From Arabidopsis thaliana (taxonomy: Eukaryota > Streptophyta > Magnoliopsida > Brassicales > Brassicaceae): a DNA stretch of 64,000 nt. The notes under the pieces were generated by a model. That model searched no databases. It was not told the DNA's origin and worked only from the letters and a program-made list of their open reading frames with translations. A program made the translations under genes and the position numbers. Positions 12,044 through 25,408 of the stretch are shown here, piece after piece (position 1 is the first letter of the stretch; every line of letters starts with the position of its first letter). The DNA is taken from contig NC_003071.7 in NCBI RefSeq assembly GCF_000001735.4, positions 7,371,151 to 7,435,150 on the forward strand. The letters are read 5' to 3'.

Positions 12044-15000
12044 ATGGAGGATGGAATTGGAGGGCTGAGACACATGTTGGCGACGGTTTTTCTTTCTGCC
12101 TTCGCCGGATTCATGGTAGTACCAGTGATTACTGATGTCACCGTCGCTGCTGTATGCTCTGGCCCTGACGACTCATGTTCTCTTGCCGTTTACCTCACTG
12201 GTTTTCAACAAGTGGTACCAACCTAGTCTCTCTTTGATTTCCATTTCTTGATTGTTAGAAGATTTTTTTGTTTGTTTTCTTTACTTGAAACGAAATTTGG
12301 CATATGCTTCCAAATGTCTGAAATCGAAAACTTGCTTTTAAAGATGATCGGATTTTGCTTTTCTTAAGCAAAAAAAGATTATAAAGAACGGGAAAAAAAG
12401 TTTTATAGAATATCATCCTATTTTGTTTTCAAATCTAATCAAGTTTTTTGACTAGTAACTTTTAACAGAGTAAATTTTCTTTGTATTTAGGTTTACTCTG
12501 CATTTGTGTTTTCACCTATAAATAGAAAATAGAAAGAAAAAAATCCAGTTTTAAATATATTTTTCTCTCTACTTTCTTTCTTGTATTTTTATTTACTAGC
12601 CCGGACATTTTACCAGTAACGGTCTAAGTTGCCGACCAAAAAAAAGTAACGGTCTAAGTTTTTTTCTTACTACCATTTTATCACGAGTTTAATTATATTA
12701 TGCAATTCTAAGAAAAAAGTAATTATTAATTTCCTTTAGATGGTTTTGGAGAACAAAAATTTCTATGTAGTTTTTTTCCGATCAAAACTTGTTTTCCAAT
12801 TAAGGTTTTCTATACAAAATAAAAGGTTAAAACCATATAATATAAATTAGTATATAATTTGATGTAATTAATATGCTAAAGTTTTTTTAAAGATTTTATT
12901 ACTAAAAACAAGCTAAAAACAATTTAAAATAAATAAATTTGTTTGTTATGATACTGATGAATTTTATTTATGAACTATTAAATGAAGGCAATAGGGATGG
13001 GGACTATGATAATGATGCCAGTAATTGGGAATCTATCAGACAGATATGGGATTAAAACAATCCTCACCCTTCCCATGTGTCTCTCCATTGTTCCTCCTGG
13101 TCAGTTTCTTGTTTTCTTTTTTTAGTTCTTTCTTTTTCTTACTTTTAGAGTCACTAACTCACTAACGCAAATAAAATGACTCACTAACTATATTAAAGTA
13201 TATGATAATGTGTACGTCAAAAATGATATTGCAATGTGCTGTGTGCATTGAAAGTAATTGCGTGGAAGTAAAGAAGGTTTATGCCCCACTTCAACACGCG
13301 CATGCATATATATCGTCATTTGCCCTACCACATGTCTTCACCGAACAAGCACCACTACTTTATTTGCCAACGCAAAATTATGATTTAAACTAAATCGATC
13401 TATATCAACTTCAAATAACAACTTTAATTAATCTTTTTTTTTTCCCTGTGAAACTACTTTATCTTAAATGTTATTAACTATGCAAATAAACCAACAAAAT
13501 AAATTATTGAGTGACAAAATCTTATTTTAATCAAGTGGTAGTGGGTTAGTGTTTCTTACTTGGTTTGTATGTAGTATAGGGAAGAGACCAATTCATCGAA
13601 ATAGTAAAATCGTAAAATCTTATTTTAATCAAGTGGTAGTGGGTTAGTGTTTCTTACTTGGTTTGAATGTATAGGGAAGAGATCAATTCCTCGAAATCGT
13701 AAATTTATTTAATCACTCTCACTTGGCCAGTTAAAATAGTATCATGCTTTATGTATATTATAAATACCGGGAGTGACTTACTCAATGGCTACATTCATAT
13801 CATGACGTGATTAGTAAAATGATAATATTGTGGATCACATCCTGGTTACTAAAAACAGAAGTCTTATTTTTTGGCCATGCATGATGCTCCGACGACCGGG
13901 TTGCACAATGATAACCCATGCTTGAATTAAAGATTAAAAGAAAAGGTTAAAAGGGAAACTGAAGTATCTATAGCCATATATAAAACACTACTGGTTAGTG
14001 GAATATTGTTAGATGACTTTCTAAACTAACTCATTAACAATATGACCATATAAAAATGACATGTGTTACCAAAGAAAGTTGTAGAAGTATTACATGGCAT
14101 TTATTCGCATTCTCACTTTTTTAAATATTTTGCATATTTCATTTGTTTCCTTTTCTCTTTTAACTTTATAAAATCACTTTTGAAATATTGTCTCATATAT
14201 TTATTTTTCTATATATTTTCTTATTACGAAAAGAAACTTTTTCAAAAATAATATGTGGTTGATTCTGTGATTTAATTTTGGCAGTAATTTTAGGATACAG
14301 AAGGGATATAAAATTCTTTTATGTGTTTTATATAAGCAAGATTCTGACCTCTATGGTATGTGAAGGCACCGTTGACTGCCTAGCTTATGCATATGTGGTA
14401 ATTACTTTATTTTTACTTTATTTTTTCCACAATGATTTATTTATAATTTTAATAAAATGTTATGAAAAGATAACCTCATTTCATATTATTTTTTTCAGGC
14501 AGTAAATATTCATGGCAGTACAAGAATTTCAGCTTTTGGTATTTTAGCTGGTATCAAAACAATTGCTGGACTTTTTGGAACATTAGTTGCTCGTTTTCTT
14601 CCCATAGCTTTGACTTTTCAGGTACATTTTTGATTTTTCATCACCAATATTAAAACTAACTCATTAAATTAAATTTAATTCTGATGCATGTGATTCCAAA
14701 ATCAATGATTTTCATTTTCGGATTAATTAGGTTTCTGCTATATCATTTTTCGTTGGCCTAGTGTACATGAGAGTTTTCCTAAAAGAAAAGCTAAACGATG
14801 ATGAAGATGATGATCTTCATCATGGTACGTATCATCAAGAGGATCATGATAGTATTAATACCACAATGTTAGCAGAGCCGATTCTGAACGATAGACCCAT
14901 CAAAACACAAGTCTTTCACAAGAAGTATTCTTCATTGAAAGATATGATCAGCTTGATGAAGACTAGGTATGTTTATATATATATGCTTTTATTTTTATTT

Positions 15001-16633
15001 ATGTTCTCATATATTGTTATTCAAAATGATGGTTATGGGTTTGATAATGCAGCACCATATTCTTTCAAGCATTGGTTGTTACATTCTTCAGCAGTTTTTC
15101 AGATAGTGGAATGGAGTCTGCTTTCTTGGTTTAGCTCATAAATTATATAATCATCATTTTCACATATTGAGTTTTTCGTTATATTAATGAAATAATATAC
15201 GCATGACTTTTTTCTAAACTATGCAGTACTTTTTGAAAGCACGTTTTGGATTTGACAAGAAGCAGTTTGCTGATCTCTTGCTGTTGATTACCATCGTTGG
15301 GTCTATCTCTCAAGTAAATAACCTACGAGTGATTATGTGTAAATAGTATTGTCTAAACATAGCATTTATACTTTCATATTTGAATTGATTTCTTACGTTA
15401 ATTAATTGCGATCAATATGTTCTCTCAGTTGTTTGTACTGCCAAGATTTGCATCGGCCATTGGAGAATGCAAGCTTTTATCAACAGGGCTTTTTATGGAA
15501 TTCATAAACGTAAGCATATTTATTTTCTTACTTATGCTTCTATTTACACCTTACAAAACCTTCTTTTTATAAAGAAATAATGAAATGGTGCATATTGGGG
15601 TTTGTGATGTAGATGGCCATTGTCAGCATTTCTTGGGCACCATGGGTGAGTCAGTCAAAACTAGGTACCTCATTCTATGTTTTCTCTCAATATGATTTGC
15701 TTCTTGTTTTTTCTTCGATTTTCGCAGGTTCCTTATCTCACCACTGTGTTTGTACCTGGAGCCTTATTTGTGATGCCATCGGTAATTTGACATTTCTATT
15801 AATTGATCATTAATATTACTGCTTTTGCTACTTAATAAAATTTGTGAAGAATCTTACATTGAAAATGAAATAAGGCCTAGAGTAATGTATAATATAATGT
15901 ATAGGAAATAATAATATCTCACATCTAAAATTAGGCAAGAATTTTAAGTGATATATAATGAATGGATTATATTGGCCTATATAATAACTAAAGATGGACA
16001 ATAATTCATTTTCAAATGGTTTGAATCTGATGTCTATAAAATTTAAGAGTTTGAACATTTTTGGCTGCAGGTTTGTGGTATTGCCTCGAGACAAGTTGGA
16101 CCTGGTGAACAGGTAAAAACCAGTTTCTTGTTATCATTGGTTTTTGATTTTTGTTGTATCAACATTTATACAAAAAAGCACACAAGTTAACTATTGTTAA
16201 TTTGAAATGTGTAGGGAAAAGTTCAAGGATGCATATCTGGAGTGAGGTCCTTTGGCAAAGTGGTGGCACCATTTGTGTTCAGTCCATTGACAGGTTTGTA
16301 AAGCCGTAAGAACACAAACTATATACTACCAAGTTTCATTCATTTCTTTTGACACATTCAATAATTTGATTCCATGTATATAGCGTTGTTTCTTTCAAAA
16401 AATGCACCGTTCTATTTCCCTGGATTCAGCCTCCTTTGCATCTCCTTGTCCTCGGTATATATGAATATCTCATCTATCAAGACTAACTTTGATTTGATTG
16501 TATACGAATTATGATGGACCAATACCTTTTGCATGCACAGTTGATCGGTTTCTTTCAGAGTCTACTGATTAAAGATGTCCCTACTCCACCATTGAACAAA
16601 GCAATCAACAAAACCTCAGGCGAGGAAGTGTGA
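12044..16633 (+). CDS. Major facilitator transporter, copy 3 (full length)
   Basis: Third tandem MFS transporter, 14 exons, predicted 456 aa: 12044-12214, 12988-13099, 14285-14397, 14499-14621, 14731-14966, 15053-15128, 15227-15313, 15429-15509, 15613-15645, 15728-15781, 16071-16112, 16215-16293, 16384-16454, 16541-16633 (TGA). Intron phases equal those of copies 1 and 2. Only exon 1 (171 against 174 nt), exon 5 (236 against 245 nt) and the terminal exon vary. The MFS motif GNLSDRYGIK is conserved in exon 2. The central loop is His/Asp-rich but shorter. Likely At2g16990. Substrate unknown. Intron 2 contains a 98-bp tandem duplication. Confidence 0.92.
13516..13706. repeat. 98-bp tandem duplication in intron 2
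   Basis: Two adjacent copies with a period of 98 bp (13516-13613 and 13614 to about 13706). Both contain TCAAGTGGTAGTGGGTTAG and GTTTCTTACTTGGTTTG and differ by a few substitutions and a small deletion. No coding role is apparent. Confidence 0.85.
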
Positions 16634-18089
16634 TTATATGAACTCATCATGTATAAAAGAGAAGAGTGTATATATAGCCTTTTAGCTTGTGACAAAAATA
16701 TATATGTAATTGATCTATTCAAAATATGATCATAACTTCATGTGATTATTTGTTTCTTCTAAACTTGTTTAAGCCCGGCTTAAATGAGATCACAAATTGC
16801 AATGATTCAGAAAAAGTTTAGAACTTTATTTAATTTCAATTTTTATAGAAAAAAGGTTTTCAAAAATTGAAATGGTCTATAATATAGAATAGAATATAGA
16901 TTAGAAATTAAAGGGATGAAACCGGTATTAGGCGCTCTTAGGGGATTCTAGGCGCTTCTACCTCAATTATTATCTTATTTATAATATTTTATTTGTTTGA
17001 GTCTATTTTCCAAATTTTTCACTATATAAATTTAAATTTATAAATTTTGACTTCATACATGCTATAATGTTATGAAATGAATGTTTTTGTCTAATTCTTA
17101 TTAATGATTTAACATTTTCGTGTTTTTCAATAAATGTTTTTTTTTGTCTAATCTCCATCTTTTTCTTTTTAAATTAACAATCTTATTTGTAATATTTTAT
17201 ATTATGAACGTATAAATAGTCTAAAATCGTGTAGATACCGATTATGCGTTCTAAGTGCTACTGCGCGTTAGGTAACAACCCGCATATGATATGCTAGTAT
17301 CCATCAATTGTGGGAATATAAAAAACTAAGATAAATGGCAAAGTGATTAGTTTAGTTTTGAACATCTTTAAACAAAATTAAACTTTACTAGATTTGTTAA
17401 ATTCTCGATATTCTTTCAAAAACATGTTTTGTGTTTTCGCTTTCTATGTTTTCTGAAACATTTTCATAAATTTAAAGCCTAAGTATACTATTTATAAATT
17501 ATAACAAAACTTTAAACCTGCTGAAAACCATTTAATAAAACCTAAACATACCTATTATAGGTTAAATATTAAAATTCATAAAAAATATAGATCTTTATTC
17601 AAAATATGCTGCATCATTATCAGTCGTAAAACTAGATTAAAACTAAATTATTTTAAAGATGACACTGTAAAATGATCTGGTAATTTGGAGAACATGTAGA
17701 TCGAAGTAAAATTTTATGTTATTGAAACTAATGATGTTGGAATTAACATTCAAGAAGAATAATTCGCCTAAAAAAAACATTCAAGAAGAAAAAAAAGTGA
17801 ATTTGTTTTCGAAGTTTTTCTCTTCTGCCACACAAAAAATAAATAAAAAAATACCTCATTACTAAAAATATCATTTGTTTCTATTTCATAAAGTTTCTAT
17901 AACACAAGTTTATGATCCCACTCTTTGCTTTCACCTTCATATATATACAACAAGCGGTTTACTAACAAAGAAAAAAAAAATACAACAACCAACCTCATAC
18001 TAAAACACAGTTTGCTGTCTCTCATGCACTTAAGAGTTAAGATAACACACTTAACACCAAAAGAAAAGGCACACACATCTTCTCTATAA
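16634..18089. other. Convergent intergenic region with possible small element
   Basis: Spacer between the 3' ends of transporter copy 3 (+) and MSL7 (-). Between about 16928 and 17275 an AT-rich core is bounded by GC-rich ends containing AGGCGCTCTTAGG and, on the other strand, ACGCGCAGTAGCACTTAG, which are weakly inverted; this could be a decayed DNA transposon. Otherwise AT-rich with no gene. Confidence 0.35.
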
Positions 18090-20955
18090 TTACCTTAAAT
18101 CAGGGTTTTGTGACCAGGCAGGTGGAACTCTGCTCGAGACAACTGTTGGCATGGTTTTAACATTGATGTCAAGTGGATGAAACCGGTATTGAATGTCGAG
18201 TTCGAGGAGGATTTTGATTACTTCCTCGATCAACAACGCTCTTCTTGTAAATCTCTCTCCCATGTTTTGATGGTTAATTTTATGACATAGCCATATTGCT
18301 ATCCTCACAATGTTCAAATCTTCCACATCCTTTACAATGACATCAGCTTTTGGATACCAATACTCTGGCTTGCTATCAATGTAGCTGCGGTTTTCGCGAA
18401 AAAACGATCATATTATCATCCTGTCATAATATATAAGCTTAAGACACTAGAACAAGGGCATGATTTTTTACCTTGATATTCTTTGTTTGATTGCAGCAAT
18501 CTTTTCAGGAGGAGTAGTAATGTGGACACAGCATGTAACTTCATCTCCCATATCCGGACTACGGTTGTAATTGTGGATCGCTTTCTGCCATAGAAGAATA
18601 TTTGGATACACAATCTTCAGATTGTCAGCTCTCAAGAAAACTGTTGTGAGAATGTTCATTTCCTCCACCACCATCTACAATTTTGATCTTGTTAAATTAG
18701 CCTATGTATAAGGTTTAGTAAATAGACTAAAAACAAACACATTTTGGTTTTTTAGTTACCTCTACAGTGTCGATGAGTAACCGATCACCAACATCGTAAG
18801 GGTGAATGATGAAGAGGAAGATGATTGACTCGAAGACGGTCTTGAGAGAGTTCCCAAACATGAAGGCTAAGAGTACAACTTGTGAAGTTAGAAATAAAAG
18901 ATACTTGGAAGTAGCGATTTCAAGAAGGATCAGCCATATGACTATGATGACAATGGCAGTGAGAAAACTAATCATGTGATGGAGTTTGTTCACTGCTGTT
19001 TTGGTGTCATTGAGTGTTAAGGCAAGTGCTCTTCTCTCTCTGAAAGCATTTACCTAATTAAGCAGAATCAATACTTTAGTGACATATATACATAATCATA
19101 AGAATCAACATTTTCTATGAACAAGAAGTAGTACCAGCCAGTTCTTCAAGGCTGATTTAGTAATCTTTTTGGTCACTAAGGCGCCTTCGAAGAGACACAT
19201 TGTCTTCATCGCCTCGTCTACTCGCAAAAATCTCATCAAGTCCTCCAGATATATGTGTCTATTTATATACATTCAGATTATGGATTTATTAGGTCCTAGG
19301 AAAGAAATCTTTTTAAAGAAAGTAGAGAAATTGTATACTCACTTTGTGCCAGGTTGAGCTACGTTCTTGAAAATCTTCCTTGCAGCTGCTTTAGCTTCTT
19401 TTTCGCTCCGTATCTGTCGAGTGGATTCATCTTCACACGTGTTTTGAAGCGCTTGTTCGTCCAACGTACTCAGGGAAACATTTCTCACAATCTTCATCAG
19501 TCTCTTCATGTTCCAAGCTGAAACGTTTTTCTGATTCATCTTGTGTAAATCATCCATTGTGATTCCGTTATCACTTCCCGTCTTTGGAATGATTGGAGAG
19601 AACTTCATGTTCATTGTACTTCCACTTTTTTCCTGAGGAAACGCAGCGGAACAAAGTTCAGGTGATAAATCAGCTCCTCCTTTCTGCATCTTGTAGATCT
19701 CATCTTGCGTCCGATCTTCCTCTTCCTCAATCCTGCTTAACTCAAGCATTGGAGGTCCAGATAACGTCTCGATCAAGTAATGATGAAACAGAGCTTCTTG
19801 AATCCGATCAAAGTAGGTACTAACGTGGAACGAAGAGGCTAGAACTTTCACCACCAGTGTCTTGATCAGCCATAAGACCGTGCTCAACAAAAAACACACT
19901 AATATTTTAGACATAAGAAGAAGAACATCGCTTTGTGTTTCCTTTTCTACTTTCTTGTCAAACAAGAAATGCCAAGCGAGAAGCACGAGGCCGAGCCAGA
20001 GACAGTTCTGAACAGCAGTCTTCACACCGTATACGAAGTAAAGAACCCGTTTCCTCAAAAGGAAGTTTCTTTCGATAAAGAAGACGATGATTCGGATTCC
20101 GCATCCCGAAACCAGCCTCCCACAGATGAGAACCAGCAAGACCACTTCCCATTTCCACAGATGAAGGCTCCATAGAGTTGCATTTCTCCAAGTATGAAGC
20201 CCTAGACTCAACACTAACGCAACTACGAGTGCGATTAAGCTCATCCATTGAAGCAACGTTATCGCATCCATTTTCAACTTTCGATATTCCACTGGAACAT
20301 CTTCTTCAGCCGAAGAATCATCTTCTTCCTCAATATCATCGGAGTGTCTCCCAAGTAAACCTGATCTTAACTGATCCGATGTCCCGATCCAGCTCGAGTA
20401 TTGTTGTTCCTCTTCTTGTGGCGGATCTATCAACCTCGATCTCGCCTTCGCCCTCGAAACTAGCTCTGTTTTCCTCACCGATGAACATCTTACAACCACC
20501 TCTCCTTCATCCTCCAACTGCTGCTCTAAATTTAACCGCATTGTGGCCGATGAAAACGAAGTCGAAGATGTACAAGAACGTACAGAACCAGACATATTAT
20601 TAGTTCCTGAACTGTTTATTTTGAAAAAGACTCTCGTTTCTTTAGAACCGGACAAATTGTTGTTGTTGCTGACATCCTCTGTTTCCTCTGTTTCTTCGTT
20701 TACATCGAGTGTGATCTCCTCACGGTATTGCGGGAAATCGAAACTCCCGCTCTTTGTATAATCATCTGTTGCAATGTCTTGCCAGAACTTATAGCTGTTT
20801 CCATCGAAACTAGACCCAGAGCTCTGAGTTTTAGCAATGTCGCCATCGTCAAGATTCGCCAGTTTCTTCTTCTTCTTTGTCTTCTCGTTTTGATCTCCGG
20901 TGCTTATAATCTGTTTATACGAGCTATGAGACTTAAAGGGTTTGCGGAATTCCAT
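18090..20955 (-). CDS. MSL7: MscS-like mechanosensitive ion channel MSL7
   Basis: Class II plant MscS-like channel. Five exons: 20955-19343, 19258-19135, 19053-18760, 18674-18472, 18384-18090; predicted 842 aa. The hydrophilic N-terminus is acidic and Ser-rich, followed by four membrane segments in exon 1, a soluble loop, and in exon 3 the pore helix with the MscS-type end FIIHPYDVGDR. The C-terminal beta domain is in exons 4-5. The ATG at 20955 is chosen because the following residues match the start of the neighbouring paralogue; an upstream in-frame ATG would add a hydrophobic non-conserved leader. It lies 809 bp downstream of MSL8 on the same strand with the same exon structure, so the two are tandem duplicates. 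Likely At2g17000. Confidence 0.92.
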
Positions 20956-21763
20956 CAGAAAATCAAAAATAATCGAAAGAAAAAGGAAAAGAAAAACACA
21001 AAATTTAGAATCTTTAGAAACAGAAACAGAAACTGTGAAGATGATGAACAAAAGTTACGTTATAGTTTGGAAACAAGAGTTACGAGTATTATTTTGTTCT
21101 CTGTTACTTAACTTACTAACAATTATAATTTGGTTTAGGAGTTTTTAAAACCACTATGAGTTGGATAATGACTTAATATAGTAATTAATTTGTCATTTGA
21201 TAAAAAACGATCACTAAATTTAATGAAGGTGTTTTACACATCTCATGTTCTAAGTTTGGACTTTGATTGTTTTCGTTTTAGGGTGGGCACATTTATTAAC
21301 ATTTAACAACACCCAACACAAGATTTCTCTTAGTCATTGCGTGCATACAATATTGTTCTTGTTTCCTTTCGTTCTTATCTTCATCATTAACAAGGTTATA
21401 CGTTGGTTTTGATTCTTTTCTTTGTTGTTTATTAATATCTCTGCTTAACAGGCAAGAACTAGCTTGGTTATTGAATAATGATTTCAATGGGTAGATGAGA
21501 TTAGGCTTAAGTTTGAATTAGGGAAGATTAATTTAGACTTTAGAGATTATAGTTGCTACTTAATCCTAAGCACATGTAATGTAAGAGTAGAGTCATAGAT
21601 ACTTGATTGATTCGGGAAGAACTCTTGAATTGTGATTAATGAATCTTGAAAAGGTCAAAATTGTGGTTATATGAACTAATTAATTAGATTAATGTTTGTT
21701 TGGTTACAAAATTGTTGACTCCTTTGAGGCAAAATGAAAAGTGTTGTGTTGTTCATCAAAATT
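20956..21763. other. Spacer between MSL7 and MSL8
   Basis: Holds the MSL7 promoter/5' UTR and the MSL8 3' UTR. AT-rich; no repeat, RNA gene or further coding exon is recognised. Confidence 0.45.
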
Positions 21764-24700
21764 TCAGGCAGGTTGGTTTTGTGACCAGCCAGGTGGAACT
21801 CTGCTAGAGACAACGGTAGGCATTGTTCGGACATTGATATCGAGCGGATAAAACCGGTGTTGAATGTCGAGCTCGAGGAGTATCTTAATCACTTCTTCGA
21901 CTAAGACGGCTCTTCTTGTCCATCTTTCAGCCATGTCTTGGTGATTAATCCTGTGACATGGCCATATTGCTAGTCTTACTATGTGCAAATCTTCCAAATC
22001 TTTTACAATGATTTTGGCTTGTGGGTACCAATACTCCGGCTTGTTGTCGATGTAGCTACATTGCGGTAAGTTAGTTAGCATATCGGTATAAAAACGCGCA
22101 TAAGCATAAAAATATCGGTAAGTCTTACTTCGATATTCTCTGTTTGATCACGGAGATTTTTTCAAGAGGAGTAGTAATGTGGACACAGAACTCGATTGCA
22201 TCTCCCATATCCGGACTGCGGTAGTAATTGTTGATTGATTTCTGCCACAAAAGACTATTCGGATACATAATCTTCAGATTGTCGTATCGTAAGAACACGG
22301 TAGTGAGTATGTTCATCTCCTCCACCACCAACTGGATTTCATTTCATTAACATTTGGTTAGCCAGTTTACAAGATTCTTGCGGGTTACATTGCAAAGGCG
22401 CATGCACATACCTGTACACTGTCAATCTCACACCGATCACCAACATCGTAAGGGTGTACGATGAATAAGAAGATGATGGACTCGAAGACGGTCTTGACAG
22501 TGTTCCCAAAGATGAAGGCCAAGAGTACAACTTGTGAACTTACAAAGAGAAGTACCTTGGAGGAAGCAATTTCAAGAAGGACAAGCCAAATGACAACAAT
22601 GACTATGGCAGTGACAATATTAATCATGTGATGGAGCTTGTTCACTGCTGTCTTGGTGTCGTTGAGTGTCAGGGCAAGAGCTCGTCGCTCTCTGAAAGCA
22701 TTGACCTAATCAAAGTCAACAACGGTGTGATATATATACACAGCAGAAATTAATCTGGTGAATCTTTTTCTAATAAGACCAATGCAGAAAAATCAACAAT
22801 TACCAGCCAGTTCTTTAAGGCTGATTTGCTGATCCTTTTATTCTCCGGTGCACCTTCGAAGAGGCCCATGGTCTTCATCGCCTCGTCTTCCCGCAAAAAT
22901 CTCATCAAATCCTCTAGGTAAATGTACCTTTAGTCATTCAGAGGAGTCTATTAGTGAAACTTAAATTGGATTCTTTTAATGAAAGTAATTGAAAATGTAG
23001 ACTCACTTTGCGCCACGTTGCTCAACGTTCTTGAAAATCTTCCTTGCAGCTGCTTTAGCCTCTTTTTCGCTTCGTATCTGGCGGGTGGATTCATCTTCGT
23101 ATGTGCTTTCTAGCATCTGTTCGTCCAGTGTGGTCAGAGAAACATTTCTCACAATCTTCATTAGTCTCTTCATGTTCCAAGCAGAGATGTTCTTATGATT
23201 CATCCTGTGAAGATGTTCCATGCTAATTCCATTATCAGTTGTTGATTTCGGGATTATCGGGGAGAGTTTCGGATTCATTACTCTCCCGCTTTTTCCCGGT
23301 GGAAACGCAGCCGCGCAAAGATCTGGTGGTAAATTAGCACCTGCGTTCTGCATCTTGAATATCTCGTCTTGCGCCCGCTCTTCCTCTTCCTCAATCCTGC
23401 TCATTTCAATCATGGGAGGACCCGATAACGTCTCGATCACGTACTGGTTAAAGAGCGCTTCTTGAATCCGATCAAAGTAAGTACTGACGTGGAACGAAGA
23501 GGCCAGAACTTTAACCACTAGTGTCTTGATCAACCACAAGATAGTACTTAGCAAGAAACACACCAAGATCTTGGTTACGTAAGGAAGAAACCTGCTCCTT
23601 GTCTCCCTCTGTACTTTCTTGTCGAACAAGAAGTGCCAAGCGAGAAGGACTAGGCCTAGCCATAGACAGTTCTGAACAGCTCTACGCACACCGTAAACGA
23701 AGTAAAGAACCCGCTTCCGCAAAAGGAAGTTTCTCTCGATGAAGAAGACAACGATTCGGATTCCCCAACCCGAAACCAACCTCCCACATATAAGAACCAA
23801 CAAGAACACTTCCCATTTCCATAGATGAAGATTCCAAACTCTAACTTTCTTCCAAGACTGAATCGACAAACTACACGCTAATGCAGCTATAATAGCGACT
23901 AAGCTAAGCCACTGGAGCAATGTAATGGCGTCAAGCTTCCCTCTTTTATACTCATCTGGTACATCTTCTTCCGCTAATGGATCATCCTCTTCATCAATAT
24001 CCGCAAGTAACCCGGATTTCAACTGACCCGATCTCCAACCCGAGTAAGGCGTTTCTTCCTCACGTGGCGGATCTTGAAGCCTAGACCTTGTCTTCACTCT
24101 AGATATAAGCTCTGATTTCCTCTGAAACGACATGTTCGAAGTACATCTCACAACCTCTTCCTCCTGCAGTTGCGGCTGATCCTGATTCGTCCGCATTGTC
24201 GCGGACGAAGAAGAAGACGAATGGGAAGACGAAGAAGGAACCGAACCAGCGACAAACGCACCACCCGCTCTACGAACGTTAAAAGAGACTCGCATTTCTC
24301 TAGACGCATCAAACGAGGTTCGAGCCGTTGATGTAGGCGTAGGCATTGTTTGGTGACTTACATCATCATTTTCTTGATCAACATCAAGTGTGATCTCTTC
24401 ATTATTTCTACCTCTCCATTGCCGATTCACAGGCTCTCCAGCGACCATTTTCGTTGGAGATTCATCAACCGGTAGCTTCCCGTGCACGAAATCGAAACTA
24501 CCGCTTAATCTATCGCCTTTTCGACTAATAGCGATTGGATCTTTATCACTTGTTCTCACCGCCGTGTGATCCGTTGACGTTCCAGTAGTGTTGTCTTGCC
24601 AGAATTTGTAACTGGCATCACGTTCTACAGGCGCGTTACGACCATCGTCGAGGCTAGAACGAGTGCTGTCGGGTTTCTGGTCATCGACCACCATGCCGGA

Positions 24701-24820
24701 ATGATCAGGATGGTGATCGTGGAGAATTGGCAGATGTTCAGGGCTTGGCTCGCTTTGATCTCCGGGGCTTCGAATTTGTTTGTATGAGCTATGAGATTTG
24801 AAGGAATTTCTGAAATCCAT
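21764..24820 (-). CDS. MSL8: MscS-like mechanosensitive ion channel MSL8 (pollen channel)
   Basis: Five exons: 24820-23007, 22927-22804, 22705-22412, 22331-22129, 22055-21764; predicted 908 aa. The N-terminal 290 residues are acidic and Ser-rich. Membrane segments lie near residues 299-319, 338-360, 383-399 and 416-433; a large loop precedes the last two helices in exon 3 (about 674-735), which end in FIVHPYDVGDR. With this start, Ile711 and Phe720 fall in the pore helix, matching the numbering of the pore residues studied in MSL8, which supports both start and splicing. MSL8 is known as a pollen plasma-membrane tension-gated anion channel that protects pollen during hydration and germination. 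Likely At2g17010. Confidence 0.95.
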
Positions 24821-25408
24821 TTGAAAATTAATTGTTATTATTAAATCTAAGAAGAAAAATTTGCTTAACAAAATTACGATTTTTTAGAAAAAAGAAACAA
24901 AAACTTCGCCGATTGTTGTGATGCATGGTACAAAAGCTTACGTTAATTAGGAATAAACGTTACGTGTACATAATGGCATGAGATTATAAACAAATTACAA
25001 CTATTATATTATTTACGATAATGTTTTTTTAACTTACTATGATCAATACTGGTATAAGAGATTCAAATCTTTATAGTATAGCAAATAAAATTCATATTAA
25101 ATTGAACCAAAAATGATAATTAAAATCCAAAACTATTTCACCTTAAATATTTTATTTTCTTTTATCAAACTCTAATTATTACAAAAACACACACAACACA
25201 ATCTCTAGATATCCTTTATTCAAATAATCAAGACCAGAGTTAAAGAAACAAGAGATGATTAGAACAACAACATCACCAACAACAACAACACAACACTAAT
25301 AACAACAATAACCATAAGAACTAAGAAAGAAAAAAAGAACATCAAAAGAATTAAAACCTCAAGTAAAGATGACGAGAATTGGTATTTACCCAAATAGCTT
25401 CAGAATTA
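24821..25408. other. MSL8 promoter and FBL10 3' flank
   Basis: AT-rich 588-bp spacer. The right half (about 25190-25340) contains CAACAACAAC-type low-complexity sequence likely within the FBL10 3' UTR. The left half should hold the MSL8 promoter. No other gene seen. Confidence 0.4.

Noticed and set aside
20178-21111. Plus-strand frames opposite the first exon of MSL7
   Set aside because: Antisense shadows of the well-supported MSL7 coding exon.
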